From contig JAXRKP010000842.1 of NCBI GenBank assembly GCA_037039925.1, positions 69,501 to 133,500 on the forward strand: a DNA stretch of 64,000 nucleotides, read 5' to 3'. Below, one piece after another: positions 1-13,222 of the stretch. This DNA comes from Doris montereyensis (taxonomy: Eukaryota > Mollusca > Gastropoda > Nudibranchia > Dorididae). Below the pieces are notes generated by a model, which searched no databases, was not told the origin of the DNA, and was given only the letters and a program-made list of their open reading frames with translations. Every line of letters begins with the position of its first letter. The first letter of the stretch is position 1. The translations under genes and the position numbers were made by a program.

Positions 1-3000
1 GATCTATATACCATGTTAAAGCTAAGAAACCTGAAGATTCCAGATATATGACTTTAAGAGATAGCAAAGGACTGTGAGGCAAGTAAATTAGCTTTTAACC
101 CATGTAGAGCTCGCGGTGTCACCGGAAGTCACCTTCTTACAGTGAGGGGCTATTGCGTGAAAAAACGAGCGTCGTGTACAACGGGTGAAGCTAGGATTTA
201 GACTTAGTTTGAACAAGGAGTTTACGTTTACAGATGATAAAAGACCTATATAACATGCATTTTCTACAAGTTGAAATAATAAGGTATTCATATTGAGATG
301 TTATTGCAACAAGAGAAACTTAAAGAAAGGACTAAATTATAGCAGCGATAGCTGTGTAGTCAACTAAGGCTTGCATGAAGTGTGTTGAATGGGAAAGCGT
401 CACTTTGACGAATGATAACGAGGCTATCGGGAAAGCCACGAGCTTAAAATAATGTGTAATCTCATTGGTTGTTATTTAACTATGAACTCGAAGGTCAAAC
501 TATGTCATAAACCATGTAAAGAAAGTGGAAATTTCCATTCAAGAAGCCTAGGTGTCTGGTCCTAAATATAGGGCCTGCGCGCTTCCAGGACGGACGGCAA
601 CACGCTCTTTATTTAGGGCCAGCACTTTTCTTGGGTTATAAGTCATGTTTTTTAGTCAAGGGGCATAACTGTGAAAATTCTTGGTCCAATGCCAGTAACA
701 CAATGTTACGCGGCATTGTGCGGGTCTGTCGACCGAGGTTTCTCTGGCGTTTATTTAGTGACGCAGCTCTTGGGCATCTTGTTTGGAGAGTTCCCTGACT
801 TTTCCCTAGTTCTCAATAATATAGAAGATGTGAAGTCTGTGTTTCCCTACACCTCGGGCATATAGTCCATGGCTGGTGCATTACCGTTGATCAGATGACT
901 CACGTATTCCAGATCGTGTGGATGAATGAAAAGCGATGGTTTTTTGTCCCGTTTTTTGTTGTAAAATTCTGTGATTGTATGCCTTTATACTATCCTTATT
1001 ACGAGTTACAGATTTATCGTGTATGTACCATTCTATTCTGCTAAAACCGATAAACTTCACGACTTATATGACGAGTGAGGATGCGATACTTATAGGGCGA
1101 TATTTGCCAATAAAGAGAGGGAGGAAGAGAGAGAGGAAAAAGAAGGAAAGGTACCACAAAACCCTAACCGAAAAGAAAGCACTTTTGACAATGGGTTTTT
1201 TTCCTGTACGTACCTGTCCCATCATCACCCCCTTTCGACTATCCACAGTCACATAGAATGCCCCACTAGACTAGCGCAAACTTGTGTCTTTATCGATCGA
1301 TAATTGCTTCACAGAATACAGGATGGGAGCGGTGGTTGACAAATCTTGACCTCTACTTGAACCTGTGCTTTAATATTATTTTCTCTCTCTCGTTTAAATG
1401 CGTTTTTAGAAATATTATATCATTGTGCGAAGAAGGCAATGTGCATAGGGAGACGTAGAGTCACTATCGTTGTGCTGGACTTCTAAATGTATTGCCAATT
1501 ATCACGTCTTTATTTATTAGACCGTAATAAATCATGAAAGCCTATTGATTGCTGGACTTTACATAAGTTTCACTCTCGATAAGCCAAAGCAGGTTTTGCT
1601 AATGCAACCGAATCTAACCTGAACGGTCTCCTTTCTGATGGATGGTCATCGTCTACGTTTTGGTCCGTGCGGCAGGCGGATTTTCACAAGGAGACCGACA
1701 AAAAATATTTTGCAAAGCCAAACGGACAATTTAAAAACAAAAATTTTATGATTTCTTAATGGTTTTAGTCTTACACAAGATGAGCAACAAGAAAATAGCT
1801 TGATGTAATGTTACCGTTTTTAGATTCAGATCGGAACAAAATTTTTGTTGTCCGACTGTAAGGTCACGCAGGACCGTTACCTATGAATTTTTTTGTGTCT
1901 TTTACAGGATAAATGGCTGTAGGAATACATTTTCTTTCACTCATGATCGTAAAATGACGCTTCTGCATACTTTTCAGCTGTTCATTTGTCGTTCACTTGT
2001 ACACCGTAATTGTTACATAATAACAAAAATATGATCCCTGCCACGCATGATCACTGCAAAAGATTTTTAAAAATCAGACCTGGCCAAATTTTCTTTGAAC
2101 AATTCTCTTTCACATATATTGAAGAAAACAATAAAACGTCGTTGACCTCACTTACCATAAGTTGAAAAGGGACTTATTAAAAGAGAGAAATGCCAACGGT
2201 CTCAATTCATCCAAAAAATATTCACAAAACACACAAATTGAAAGCAAATTTCGCAATATTATGTTTTTTATATCTGCGATGTCAGAGCCATACATGGACC
2301 AAATGTTAAGAAGATTCATCAATTAGATTTTGAGAAAGATTCATTAAAGAGTTCAAGTTATCATTGGGTCCCATTTTTGTGAAACCTGCCATATATGCTT
2401 TTAGTCTAGATCTAGAGATCTAAATCTTAAGCTATTATATAACAAAAAAACATCAGTACGACTGGTCAGCTAGGCAGATCTATGTTTGATGTGCATAAAT
2501 GAAAAGAGAGGAATAATCTGCCTCAAAGTTCTCTTTATTTCAATAATTATTCTGTTAATTTCAATAAAAGCTGTCCTTTCAATGAATAATTGTTGTTTGT
2601 TTCCATACAGTTTATAACTGGATTAAATACTGTTAATTGCTGTATAATAATAGATTTTACCCTTCTTAAAATCTCACAATCCCTAAAAGTAAAAGCTGGA
2701 CCCTGCCCCATATCCAGATGGGCTTCTCAGCTAGTGATGATAATATTTTTTATAAAGATATTATATTATATTTTATGTGGCAGTCTGTCTGTCGTGGTCA
2801 CAAAGTGTGTAAAAAATGGGAGGGGTGTTGGTCATATATCCCATTGCAATGCCAACCTTTCACTTTATCCAGTGAAAGTCCCTGGTTCTAAATTGTTGGA
2901 AATGCACAGCACTGTACATGTTTTGTACAACATGAATCATGCGCACGATCCAGCCAGGTGGCATGAGGGTCTGGTGTCTGTAACTGTTGCCTCTTGAATC

Positions 3001-3231
3001 GCTGCCCAAATCATTCTGGTAGCTCTAGGCATCAAGAGTCTCCGGTGATAAAACCTGATCTTACATTAAAAAAAGTAAAAAAAGAATGACACGGTTGTTG
3101 GAGAGAGGAAGTTTGCTGTGGCCTTAGTATTATGTTTCAACTGCATTTATTTCATTTAGCTGTAGGTTTATTGATTGCTATGTAAATGTTAACTAGCCAT
3201 TAACACATTGCTCTTGTTTGTCGTTCTGCAG
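1..3231. other. No recognisable gene; upstream of the first GLE1 exon found
   Basis: All open frames here are short (at most 135 codons), and none shows a family motif or a convincing splice pattern. The first exon of GLE1 should lie upstream of 3232, but I could not find it. Around 2810-3075 a stretch ending in an A-rich tail looks like a retroposed short repeat, but I see no second copy in the window. The rest looks like ordinary AT-rich non-coding DNA. Confidence 0.6.
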
Positions 3232-3532
3232 AATGATTTGGACAAATACTGTCGCCGCCACTGTCAGGTCCTCACAAGGAACGAGAATTCTCTCTGTTGA
3301 ATCTCAGTTTTGGTTTGGATCCCTCCAGTTTCAATAACGATTCATTCTCTCCTTCTAGCGACCACAACAATTCTAGGAACAATCTCAACTGTTCTGGAAA
3401 CAATGTCAACAATTCAAATGGCGGAAACCAGATGCCTTCCACACTGTACAAGAAGTCTCCAGTTGAGCGGAAGCTGATGATAACACAAGCATTGGCAGAC
3501 TTGGACCTGGAAATTAGTACAGAAAATGAAAG
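3232..3532 (+). CDS. GLE1: GLE1 early exon (low-complexity N-terminal region), tentative
   Basis: The exon follows a pyrimidine-rich tract ending in TTCTGCAG and stops at a GT (AG|GTTGGT). It encodes an Asn/Ser-rich stretch ([14 protein letters not shown]), then a more ordered segment, [20 protein letters not shown]. The first 20 codons read in a different frame from the rest: the frame from 3232 meets TGA at 3298-3300, while the downstream frame is open from about 3291. One missing base near 3290 would join them. Homology in this region is weak across the family, so assignment rests on position and reading direction. Confidence 0.5.
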
Positions 3533-4781
3533 GTTGGTAGATTTTATTTTTTTTTCCCAATCTGTGTAAACCTGGAATTCAGTCAAAACTTTGGATTTTT
3601 TTTCTTGTTTCAAAAGATATTATATAGATGGCAGTTAAACCTTAACTTCTCAGTAAGAAAGTGATATAAATCACCGTGCAAAAAATTCCAGAAAGGATGA
3701 AATGCTTGATTATCATTTCCATTATATTCAATTTTATGCGACTGGACAGAAAAATGTCCTGTTCTAGAATGACCCCACCCATGTGGTTTTGGATTTACAT
3801 GGTTTGACATTTTCTTTCTATTATTTGACCTTTGTTACATATTTCTTAAACTCATTTCCAGTCTCTTTAGTTTCTCAGGTACTCTACCTACACTATATGC
3901 ATAATTGTCAACCAGTACGTAAATACATATTTTGTATGTATTTTGGCTTTGAGTCCGTAATCTGTGTGGTCCTTGAAATGAATGGTTAACTGGGTGGGGT
4001 TTTTGTAACCCCTAAGTGAACGGCTGAGACAAAAATTGGGGTGAAAGTTCAAACACACCTCTATAAGTTCACAATAATACTGTCGCATTTCATTAGACAT
4101 GTCAGCGATTCCCTTTCCATTTATCTTGAAGGAGTTAAGCCAAGTTAAATTATCAATGTTTTCTGGAATGTTACGGGTCGTCGTGTAAGTATGAATGAGT
4201 TTGTGCGGTCAGAGACTTTTACAATTTTAAAAGGTTGGTAGCTATTTATATATATAATATTACTCTGTGATTGAAAATTTTAAATGAATTTTTTTTGGGG
4301 TGGGGGGAGGTGGGGGTGTAAGGACAAAGTCATTAGAGGTAATTGAACATTTGTAAGAAAGGGGATGTAAATTGCGTAATTTCAATTGCCTTTAGAAGAA
4401 GAAGAAATTCTCTACCTTTCTATTTTATTCTTGTCCATGTCATTAGAAAAGCTGTCATATCAAAAGAGTGACCCTTCAACTCCATCATCATCATCATCAT
4501 CTAAAGAGAACCGTCCTCAGAATGAATCGGCAGGTCCATGTCCAAAGTTCACACAGTATGGTCTCACTTCCTGTGCCATTTCCGATGAAGAAAATCGTGG
4601 ACGCTGGTGACTAAGGTTGGTCTTCACTTTGACATATCAGTATTTATTTGTTTGTAGCTGTTCCTCTCTTTCTCTCTGTCTCTTTCTTTGTCTGTTTATT
4701 TCTCTTCTCTCTCTCTATCTGTTTGTCTCTGTGTCTGTCTGTCTCTCTCTCTCTCCATCTTTCTCTCTTCTCTCTCCCCCT

Positions 4782-4829
<48 letters not shown>

Positions 4830-5809
4830 TTTCTCTCTTCTCTCTCCTGCCTCCTCTCCATTTTAAATAAGTATCATTCATCATCCTCCTGATTTAGCTG
4901 CAGGACGTATTTGATAATTGAGGTCAAAGATTGGACAAGTAGAGTCGAAAAAAAGAATGTATATATATAATTCTCAGTTTGAAGGAAAAAAACTACGCAA
5001 AATTTTTGTTACAAATTTTATTAGCTTATTTTGGTTTGACATTACATATAACATAACAAGAACTGGTGTTTTTCTGATATTCCACTTTTCAAAAAAAATT
5101 AAGTGCGCATCCCCTAACGAAATGACCAAAAGTGAAAATTGAAAAATCTAGAGGTTTTAGTAAAAAACAGTAGTTAATCCTAAGTTAAAAAAAAGAATTA
5201 TGAATTCTTTGTTTTGTAAATGGAAATGTGTACAGGATACCATTTTTGGGGAGGGGGGGGGGAACAGAGTGGCTACGACAAGAATATATTACTGATACTT
5301 TGCAGAAATTGAGTTGAGGAATCGTACTGGTTTGAACCATTAGTGATGATTGGGAATCTTCTTTCACATTAGATGAAAAGTAGAAGGCTCAAGGGTGTTG
5401 AATTGGAGACAGCAACAAAGCACAGCTTATTTATCCTAGAATTGTTACCATTCCATGAATATTCCATATATACATAGCTGCTAACCAGCACATAAAAAAC
5501 GAATTTAGTACTCTCTTTTTTTTTGCATTTAGTCTGTAAGTCTATTTGTCTTGAAAAGTATGTATTTGAGGTTTTCACTATGCTTTCCTTTTAAGAAACC
5601 CTTAATTACTGGCAGATTCTCAGAGTTCATAAAACTAAGATTTTCAGGCTAAGTTATCAATGATTTTGCCAATATCACATGCTGTCACACAAGTTAGAAT
5701 TAGTTTGCGCAGTCAGTTTGTTTTTCGATTTGAAAAGGTTGGTAGCTATGTGATAAATGTGTATACAGATGGAAAATTAGCTACAAAACAGACACAGATT
5801 TAATCATAG

Positions 5810-5840
<31 letters not shown>

Positions 5841-8800
5841 AAATTGAAAAGGTGTTAATTTGTTCTACTTCTAACCAATGCCTCATCATTTTATAAGGTT
5901 GTTCCCACGATTGTCTCTCTTATATAATTTCTTATTTTGTGTTTGTTTTTACTTTATAAGTTGAGTAACTCATTTGGTGTACTCTTATAATTGTGCAGTG
6001 TTTTTCTCATTGGATGTTACACTCAAATCTTCTTGTCTTGACTTTAGCAAGCGATGCATAAAAGATGGCGCCAGTTTGAAAACTTTGAGGACGGCATGAA
6101 GGTGTTAATGAAACAGAAGAAGGAAGACTTGTCCAAGAAAATCAAGGACCTGGTCAATCAAAGAGAGCCTGATTGAACAAAATCAGCAAGAGAGGTAAGA
6201 GTAAAACAAAACTTAAAAGTTAAGTTCCTTCAAGGCCATTACGGCCCATAGAGCCGGAGATTATCCTGGTTTCTATAGCGTGAAGCTGAACAGGTGATAA
6301 TAATCACCTCCTCGATAGGATGTTAGTCTGACACAGGTTTTTACTTCCAGTCTAGTGCTTGTGCCCATTAAAACCTGGGTCAAGTGGGGGAAATGCGTGT
6401 TAAGTGTCTTTCCCAAAGATCACAGTATCGGGCCTAGTAATAAATTCTTGTTTCAGGTTTAAGGAAGAGAAGAAATAACAGGCTAGCTCTAGCACATAAT
6501 CATTTTTACTAAAAAAAAGTAACCTTTATGAATACTATGTGGCAAACGGAAACAGTGAAACACCGCTATTTGTGCAAGTACTCTGCTTTGTTAACTATCC
6601 TTCCTTGTGGATTCTTGAATGTTGTGGGGTATACAAAAGCATTGATCTGTGAACAGGACTGTCTGCTGTAACTTGCTGACCTTGACTCTTGTCATGTTCT
6701 TTTTCCCATTTCAGCAAGGTCAAGGCACATGAGAGGCTGCAGAAGCTTAAAGAAGGCCATGAGGAACATCAAAAGGTTTGTAATGCTTAAAATGAATTGA
6801 AAACATGAGAGGTATAAGCATTGGTGGCGTTAACCTGACCAACATAAGATATGCAGATGATGCCGTGTTAATGGCATACACGCCAAATGATGTCCAACAA
6901 ATATTGGATAAATTAGTAGACTTGAGTAGATTGCATGGCAGTTTGTAAACAAGATGATAACCTAATTTAACGAGAACAAACTAAAACAAGCAGCAAAATT
7001 TAAATACCTCGGCCCTATCATAACAAACAACTGCAAAGACACCACTGAAATAAGGCAAAGAATAGCAATAGCAAAACAAACATTGCATAATATTAAGGCT
7101 GTTGTCTCCAATTCAAAACTGAAAACAGACACAAAAATACAGACAGCGCAGACATATGTCTTTTCAACACTAGTACATGCATGTGAAACGTGGACTTTAG
7201 ATGCACAATGTCGTAAACGTTTAGAAGCATTTAAAATGTGAATGTATAGAAGAATATTGAAAATCCCCTGGACAGCAAAAATAACAAACATAGAAGTTCT
7301 TGTGAAAATTGGAAAAGAAAGAGAACTTATGAAGAACATCAAGACAAGGCAAATGAGATTTTTTGGCCATGTGTGGAGACAAGATGGACTAGAAAAACTA
7401 GTAATATCTGGATTCATAGAGGGGACAAGAGCTCATGGCAGACAACACACCACATACGTAACGGCGTTAAGACAAAACACGTCCGATATCACCACCAACT
7501 CAGATTTTACAAGAAGCACTGAACACAGAACAACATGGAGAGGGATGGTCGGAAACGTGTTGAATAACGCAAGCCACAAATAATGATGATGATGAAAATG
7601 AATTTCTATGTTTTTGTCTGTTTCTAAATTTCCACTTTTATATGAGGGTTGGACTCGATTGGTGTTCACGAGCCACCTTCTCAGGATGCGTATTCTAGCG
7701 TGGGCTGGTAAATAATTATCTGAATTTTCCCCATGTGACAACCAATGTCTTGGTGTAATTGCCAGAAAAGTTTTGATAAATGCTCTTTCCATCTTCAACT
7801 GGCTAGAAATGTGACAGATTGAATGATGTGTATGGGGAAAAGGAGAGTAGTATTAGTACTAAAGTAGTAGCTTGTTTGGTACTTTGCTAATTCTGTAACC
7901 GACTGACCTGGACTCTTGTCATATTGTGTTAACTAACAAAATACTGATGTGGCACTGTTGAGGATGCCAGCTAAAAAATGATAAATATTTCAGTGAAAGT
8001 GATTTCACCAAGACGGAACCAATACAGCTGTTGAATTGGAGTGTTTATTTTTTTTTTTTTGGGGGGGGGGATTTTTATTTTTGTTTTAAAATAGTTCCGG
8101 GGGGGGGGGGTTGGCTTTTTCAAATATTTTATTTCTATCTTTTTTATCGTCCTTTTTTCTTTCTTTTTTTAAGGCTGGCAGTGTGTTTGTTTTGTCTGTT
8201 TTTGTTGTTATGAACATAAAAACTCACCATTTATTTTTTAATCTACACCAAAATTCAAGCACATTTTTTTATCATCTGTGTTAATCCTTTTTCTTTCGCC
8301 TCATCAAGGTATTGCTTTCTTTCCTTCTTTTTAACAGAAAATTGACACAAAACAACAGGAAATTGAACGTCAGAGAGAAAAACTAGAAGAGGAAGAGAAG
8401 AAACGGTAGGTTATTTAATTTTTTTGTTTCTGGGTTTTTTCAATTATTTGTTTCTATTGTGGAACATCATTGTTTATTTTTGTTGTGACTTGTCAACCCC
8501 CCTCCCTGATTTTTAAAATATTTATAGATTACAGTATTTGTTACTTTCAGGTAGGTTTGATTTTGTTTTTTGGTTTGGTTAAAAAAACAAACAAAAAAAG
8601 GGGGGGGTTATCACACTACCATATGGAGAGATTATTACCAGCAAGAAAGAAATTTCCTCGATTTGTCTCATTATAGCCATTTCTGTTTTTCTTTTTCCAT
8701 TTTTTGCTCATTAGGCAAGAGCAGGAGCTGGCCAAACTCGGTCAGTTGCGATTACTTTTCAAAGATTTTGAGGACAACAGAAACATCTTTATGAAATTAA

Positions 8801-11800
8801 AGGAGGATTTTGAACTCAAAGAGAAGCTACCTGAAGTGATTGAGAAGTGCCAGGCTGCCATTGATGCGACTTACTCCACTCTGAGAGAACTGGTAAGTAG
8901 CAGGGAAGTGAAAAGTAAAGACACAAGGGCAGGCTGACTGTAAGTAAAGTTCCTTCATCGCCAATATGGCCCATGGGGCCACAACTTATCCCATTTTCTA
9001 TGGCGTGAAACGGAACAGTTGAATAGTGATCACCTCCTGGACGGGACACTAGCCTGCCGCAGGTTTTCACTCCCAAGCAGGTGCTGGGACTTATTTGCAC
9101 ATGGGTTGTGTGGGTCAAATACATGTCAAGTGTCTTTGTCAAGTAATGCCACGTCAGACCTAGCATTGCCGGGATTTTTTCTTTGATGTCAGGGGTCCGT
9201 TTGTTACTGAATTAGTGAAAAGGTTTGGAGCTCAAACCGAGAAATAAGAGAATGATTTTATAATAAACATAAGAGGTCATTTATTGTTTGTTTTCACTCT
9301 TGATTTCTGGTTCTTGATAGCGTCACTAAATCTATTTTTAGTTCTTTTCTTTTAGTGGGGCCCTAGGTGGTCATTATGTGACGATGAGGGATCTGTTAAT
9401 TGTATGGGGAAAAAAATGTTTTGTTTTGCTGGGTTTCATATTTGGATGGTTATAATCCTTTAGAATTAAAGGTATATAATGATAATAAGGATAATATAAT
9501 TAATTTCTTTAGCATCCACTCCCCCGATCTTACAACAGCTCTAGGCGCATGATTTGGATCTCTGTATTCGTATTTCGTTTTTGTTTCTGTTCATTATTTT
9601 GACATAAATTTGACTCGCATTGATAAAGTAAGACTTCAGTTAGGTAAAGCATGTTTTGTTCTGCTGTCAATTTGAATGAAAACTGGAGGCAACCATGAAA
9701 AATGTTAAAAACTATGCTTTTCTTCCTGTTGAAACAGCTGGCTGACAGTGAAAGGAGACAGTCTGTCCCTGTGGATTACATAGCTAAGTTCCAGGCCCAG
9801 AAAGAGCACTGTGTACAGAAAGTCGAATTACTCAAACAGCAGATGGGTTAGTCAAAGATGTTTTTTCACTGTGGTTTTCTATGTAGGTTTTTTTTCCAAG
9901 TTTTGGTGGGTAATAATATTTCTTTACTTTTCTTTTGTATGTGGACTTATTATGTAATTTAATCTCATTGCATTTTATGCTCATTTTACAGTTGTTTAGA
10001 ATGAGCTCTGACTTTTGTATAAAGGTTTCGACAGAAGACAATAAAGTGAATGTTTATTCATAATTTTCCTCGTTATGTTTCAAAGATTCACATTTGAACA
10101 GCGTCATGTAATCTTGTCTTTTATATAAACTTTTTGTCTTCTCTATCGTTTCATATTTCAGAGTTGCGTAGAGTGAAAGATCATGAGATAAAGGCAAAGG
10201 AGGCAGAGATGTGAAGCTGCGAAACAGGAAGAGATGAAGCTAAATGAAATGCCATCAAACAAGAAATAAATCTCTTTTTAGCATCTATTTAAAGGAGGAC
10301 AGAGCAATATTTAGCATAAAAAGATTGAAGTCAATGCAATATTTAGAAACAGGAAGAGGCATAGTAGCCTACTTCAAGTGTTGTGATCTAGACATTGTCA
10401 ATAAATGAAATGCCATCAAACAAGAAATAAATCTCTTTTTAGTCAATGCAATATTTTAGTAGCCTACTTCAAGTCTTGTGATAGACATTGGACATAGTTC
10501 TTAAGTGTTGTGATCTAGACATTGTCAATGCAATATTTAGCATAGTAGCCTACTTCAAGTGTTGTGATCTAGACATTGTCAATGCAATATTTAGCATAGT
10601 AGCCTACTTCAAGTCTTGTGATCTAGACATTGTCAATGCAATATTTAGCATAGTAGCCAAACAATATCAAAGCTGTCTTGTGATGATATAGACATTGTCA
10701 AGCTGCAATATTTTAGCTTGGAATAGGGTTTGATTGGTCCTACTTTGAGGAAAGTGATTTAGACATTTACACAGTGGATGCCTGATATTCAAGAACTACA
10801 GCACAAACAAAATGCCTTTTCAGTGAACGGGAAAATAACATGTTGACATGATGTAAATTTTTGTAGACTTGCTTTTTTTTTTGTTGGAATGCATGCATGC
10901 TGCATGGTTTTACTGCTTGATGAAAAAATTATGACATGCAAAATTTACTTAACATATATTCAAAGAGATAAGACAGCCAGGAATAGAATTCATGATCTGG
11001 TTAGTGCTGTTAGCAATGATTCAGTTTCACATGATGTAACACTAGTAACAAGACAATGTAACCATTTTATTGACATCCATATTGAAATTTGATTTCCATA
11101 CAAGTAGAAGCTTTACTAGATAGGATGTTCAGATGTAGCCAAAAATTATGACATGCATCTTGTACTGACATTATTTTTTATTGTTATAAGAAGCCAACAC
11201 ACATCAAACCTATGGCTGTTAGAAAATGATTCAGTTTCAACCTGGATTTAATTCTATTCAACGTTAATTAACTTGTTGGTATCATTTAATTTGGTTCATT
11301 TATTGAAAATTCTTAATTGTTTTATTTTCCTCTCACAGGAGAAAAAGAAAGCTGAGAAAGAACTAGACTTCAGCAGTAAGTATATTGCATTACTCAATGA
11401 TTTGTTGTGTCAACATTATGAGAAATGGCACACAGAGCCCATTTGAAAAGCAATTTTAAAAAACATATTGAGGTGAAGCAGACAGTTTGTGAAGAAAGGA
11501 GAAGATTAATGATATTGTTGTTTACTTGGTTTTTGTTTTTATGTCATCTCTTTGTTGCCCCTGATATGAACTTTGAGAAGACACCTTTTTTATCTTGCTT
11601 AAACCAGTCATTTTTTTATAATTTCTTGAGGAATTTAGTCAGAACCTATCTGCCAACTAGTATGTCAATAACATATTTAGTATGTTTTATTTGACTTGAG
11701 TCTGTAAGTCTGTATTTACTTTGAAAAAGACATATATATGAGGGCCAGCTGTATTTCAAAAAAAAAAAAAGAAACCCTAGGTTAACGGCAGAGACTCAGA

Positions 11801-13137
11801 GATGTTGTGACGAAAGTCAGGAGATGCAATTCTGACTTCGCAAAACTATCGTTGCACTGCCAGAAAGGCCAGTGATTGACAATTTTTAAAAAAAAAAGTT
11901 AGCTTTAAAAGGTTAAATTATCAATGTTTTCTGGAATTACGGGCCATTGTGCAAGTTAAAATTAGTTTTGAGCGGTCCCGGTTTGTTTTTCAATTGGAAA
12001 AATTTGGCAGCTATGCGTTCATATCAGAAATTCTTACAACACTAAACTACTAAACTGCTTTTCAGAAGAAAAAATCCTTCTTACATCATTAGTCTTAAAA
12101 TAAGTTACTGTAAATATATCTAGAATCTTAGCGAAGTAGCAATGATAGCATGCCAATTTGTTTTTTTTCTTGTGGGTGTATAGTTTAGAGTGTGCCAATG
12201 ATAGTTTTTAGTACAATCTCATGGTTAAATCTAAACGAGTTCTTCAATACATGTCTACTGTTTCTGTTTTAACAAAAAATTTGCGATGAAAGTGACATAG
12301 CTAAGATCAGGAGAATCTTTTACTTCACGGTTTCCTCTGTCCTGATATTTATCCAAATTTGGATTTGATTCGGGTGATGAAACATATTTTCATGTTGTTT
12401 ATAATTATTCTTTCGTTAGCAATAAATTGTATTCACATGTTTTATTTTCGTGTCCTTATTTCCAGTTCAGTCCATGGCCTTTGTGTTGAAAGAGAAAGAA
12501 GCAAAGCAAAAAATTCTCTCAGATGTCACCCCAGTAGTTCAGGCATTGGTAGCAAATGTTCAGGTGAGTTGTATAACATGTATGAAAGGGAGTGCAATGT
12601 CAGTGCTCAAATTTTGACTGTTTCACCTTTTTTGTTTTTGTTTAAAAAAAAAATTCACTATATTTTCCGGGGACTCGGTAGTCCAGAGGCAAAGTGTCGG
12701 CCTCTCAACCAAAAGATAGTGAAGGGATGCCCTTTTTCCGTATCTAGACGGAAATCGTACATTTCTTCGAAATTCTCCGTATGTCCCATACATTTCGAAA
12801 TTCTCCGTATGTTGATCTATTTCCATCCGAAAGTCGAAAAAATTTATTCGGAACTTTTATCACGGGCGATCATTTTATACCGTCACCGACCCATCCGGTT
12901 CCCAAGCCTATAAGAACTATTTGACCGGATATTCATACTTTTCCCGGTCTCTTCTCTTCCGCCCATCACTGGTTTGAATTTTCATTGTTCATTAAACGAC
13001 TCGCCATTCACCATTTCACTACGACTCCGAGATGTCTTGTTTGATTTGTGATTTGACCCAGTTTAGTATCTTATGGGGTGAGCTGCGAAAACTTTAAAAA
13101 AATGTATTATACAACCCTTGTACTAGTTTAGTACATG

Positions 13138-13222
<85 letters not shown>

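Noticed and set aside
671..865. 64-codon + strand ORF as a possible first GLE1 exon
   Set aside because: No similarity to the conserved GLE1 N-terminus and no good donor at its end.
3610..3810. Small - strand ORFs in GLE1 introns (also 7433-7798, 9832-10041)
   Set aside because: Shadows of introns or of the LINE fragment; no motif.
12359..12913. 184-codon + strand ORF
   Set aside because: It crosses a GLE1 exon in the wrong frame, an intron and a SINE head; it is accidental.
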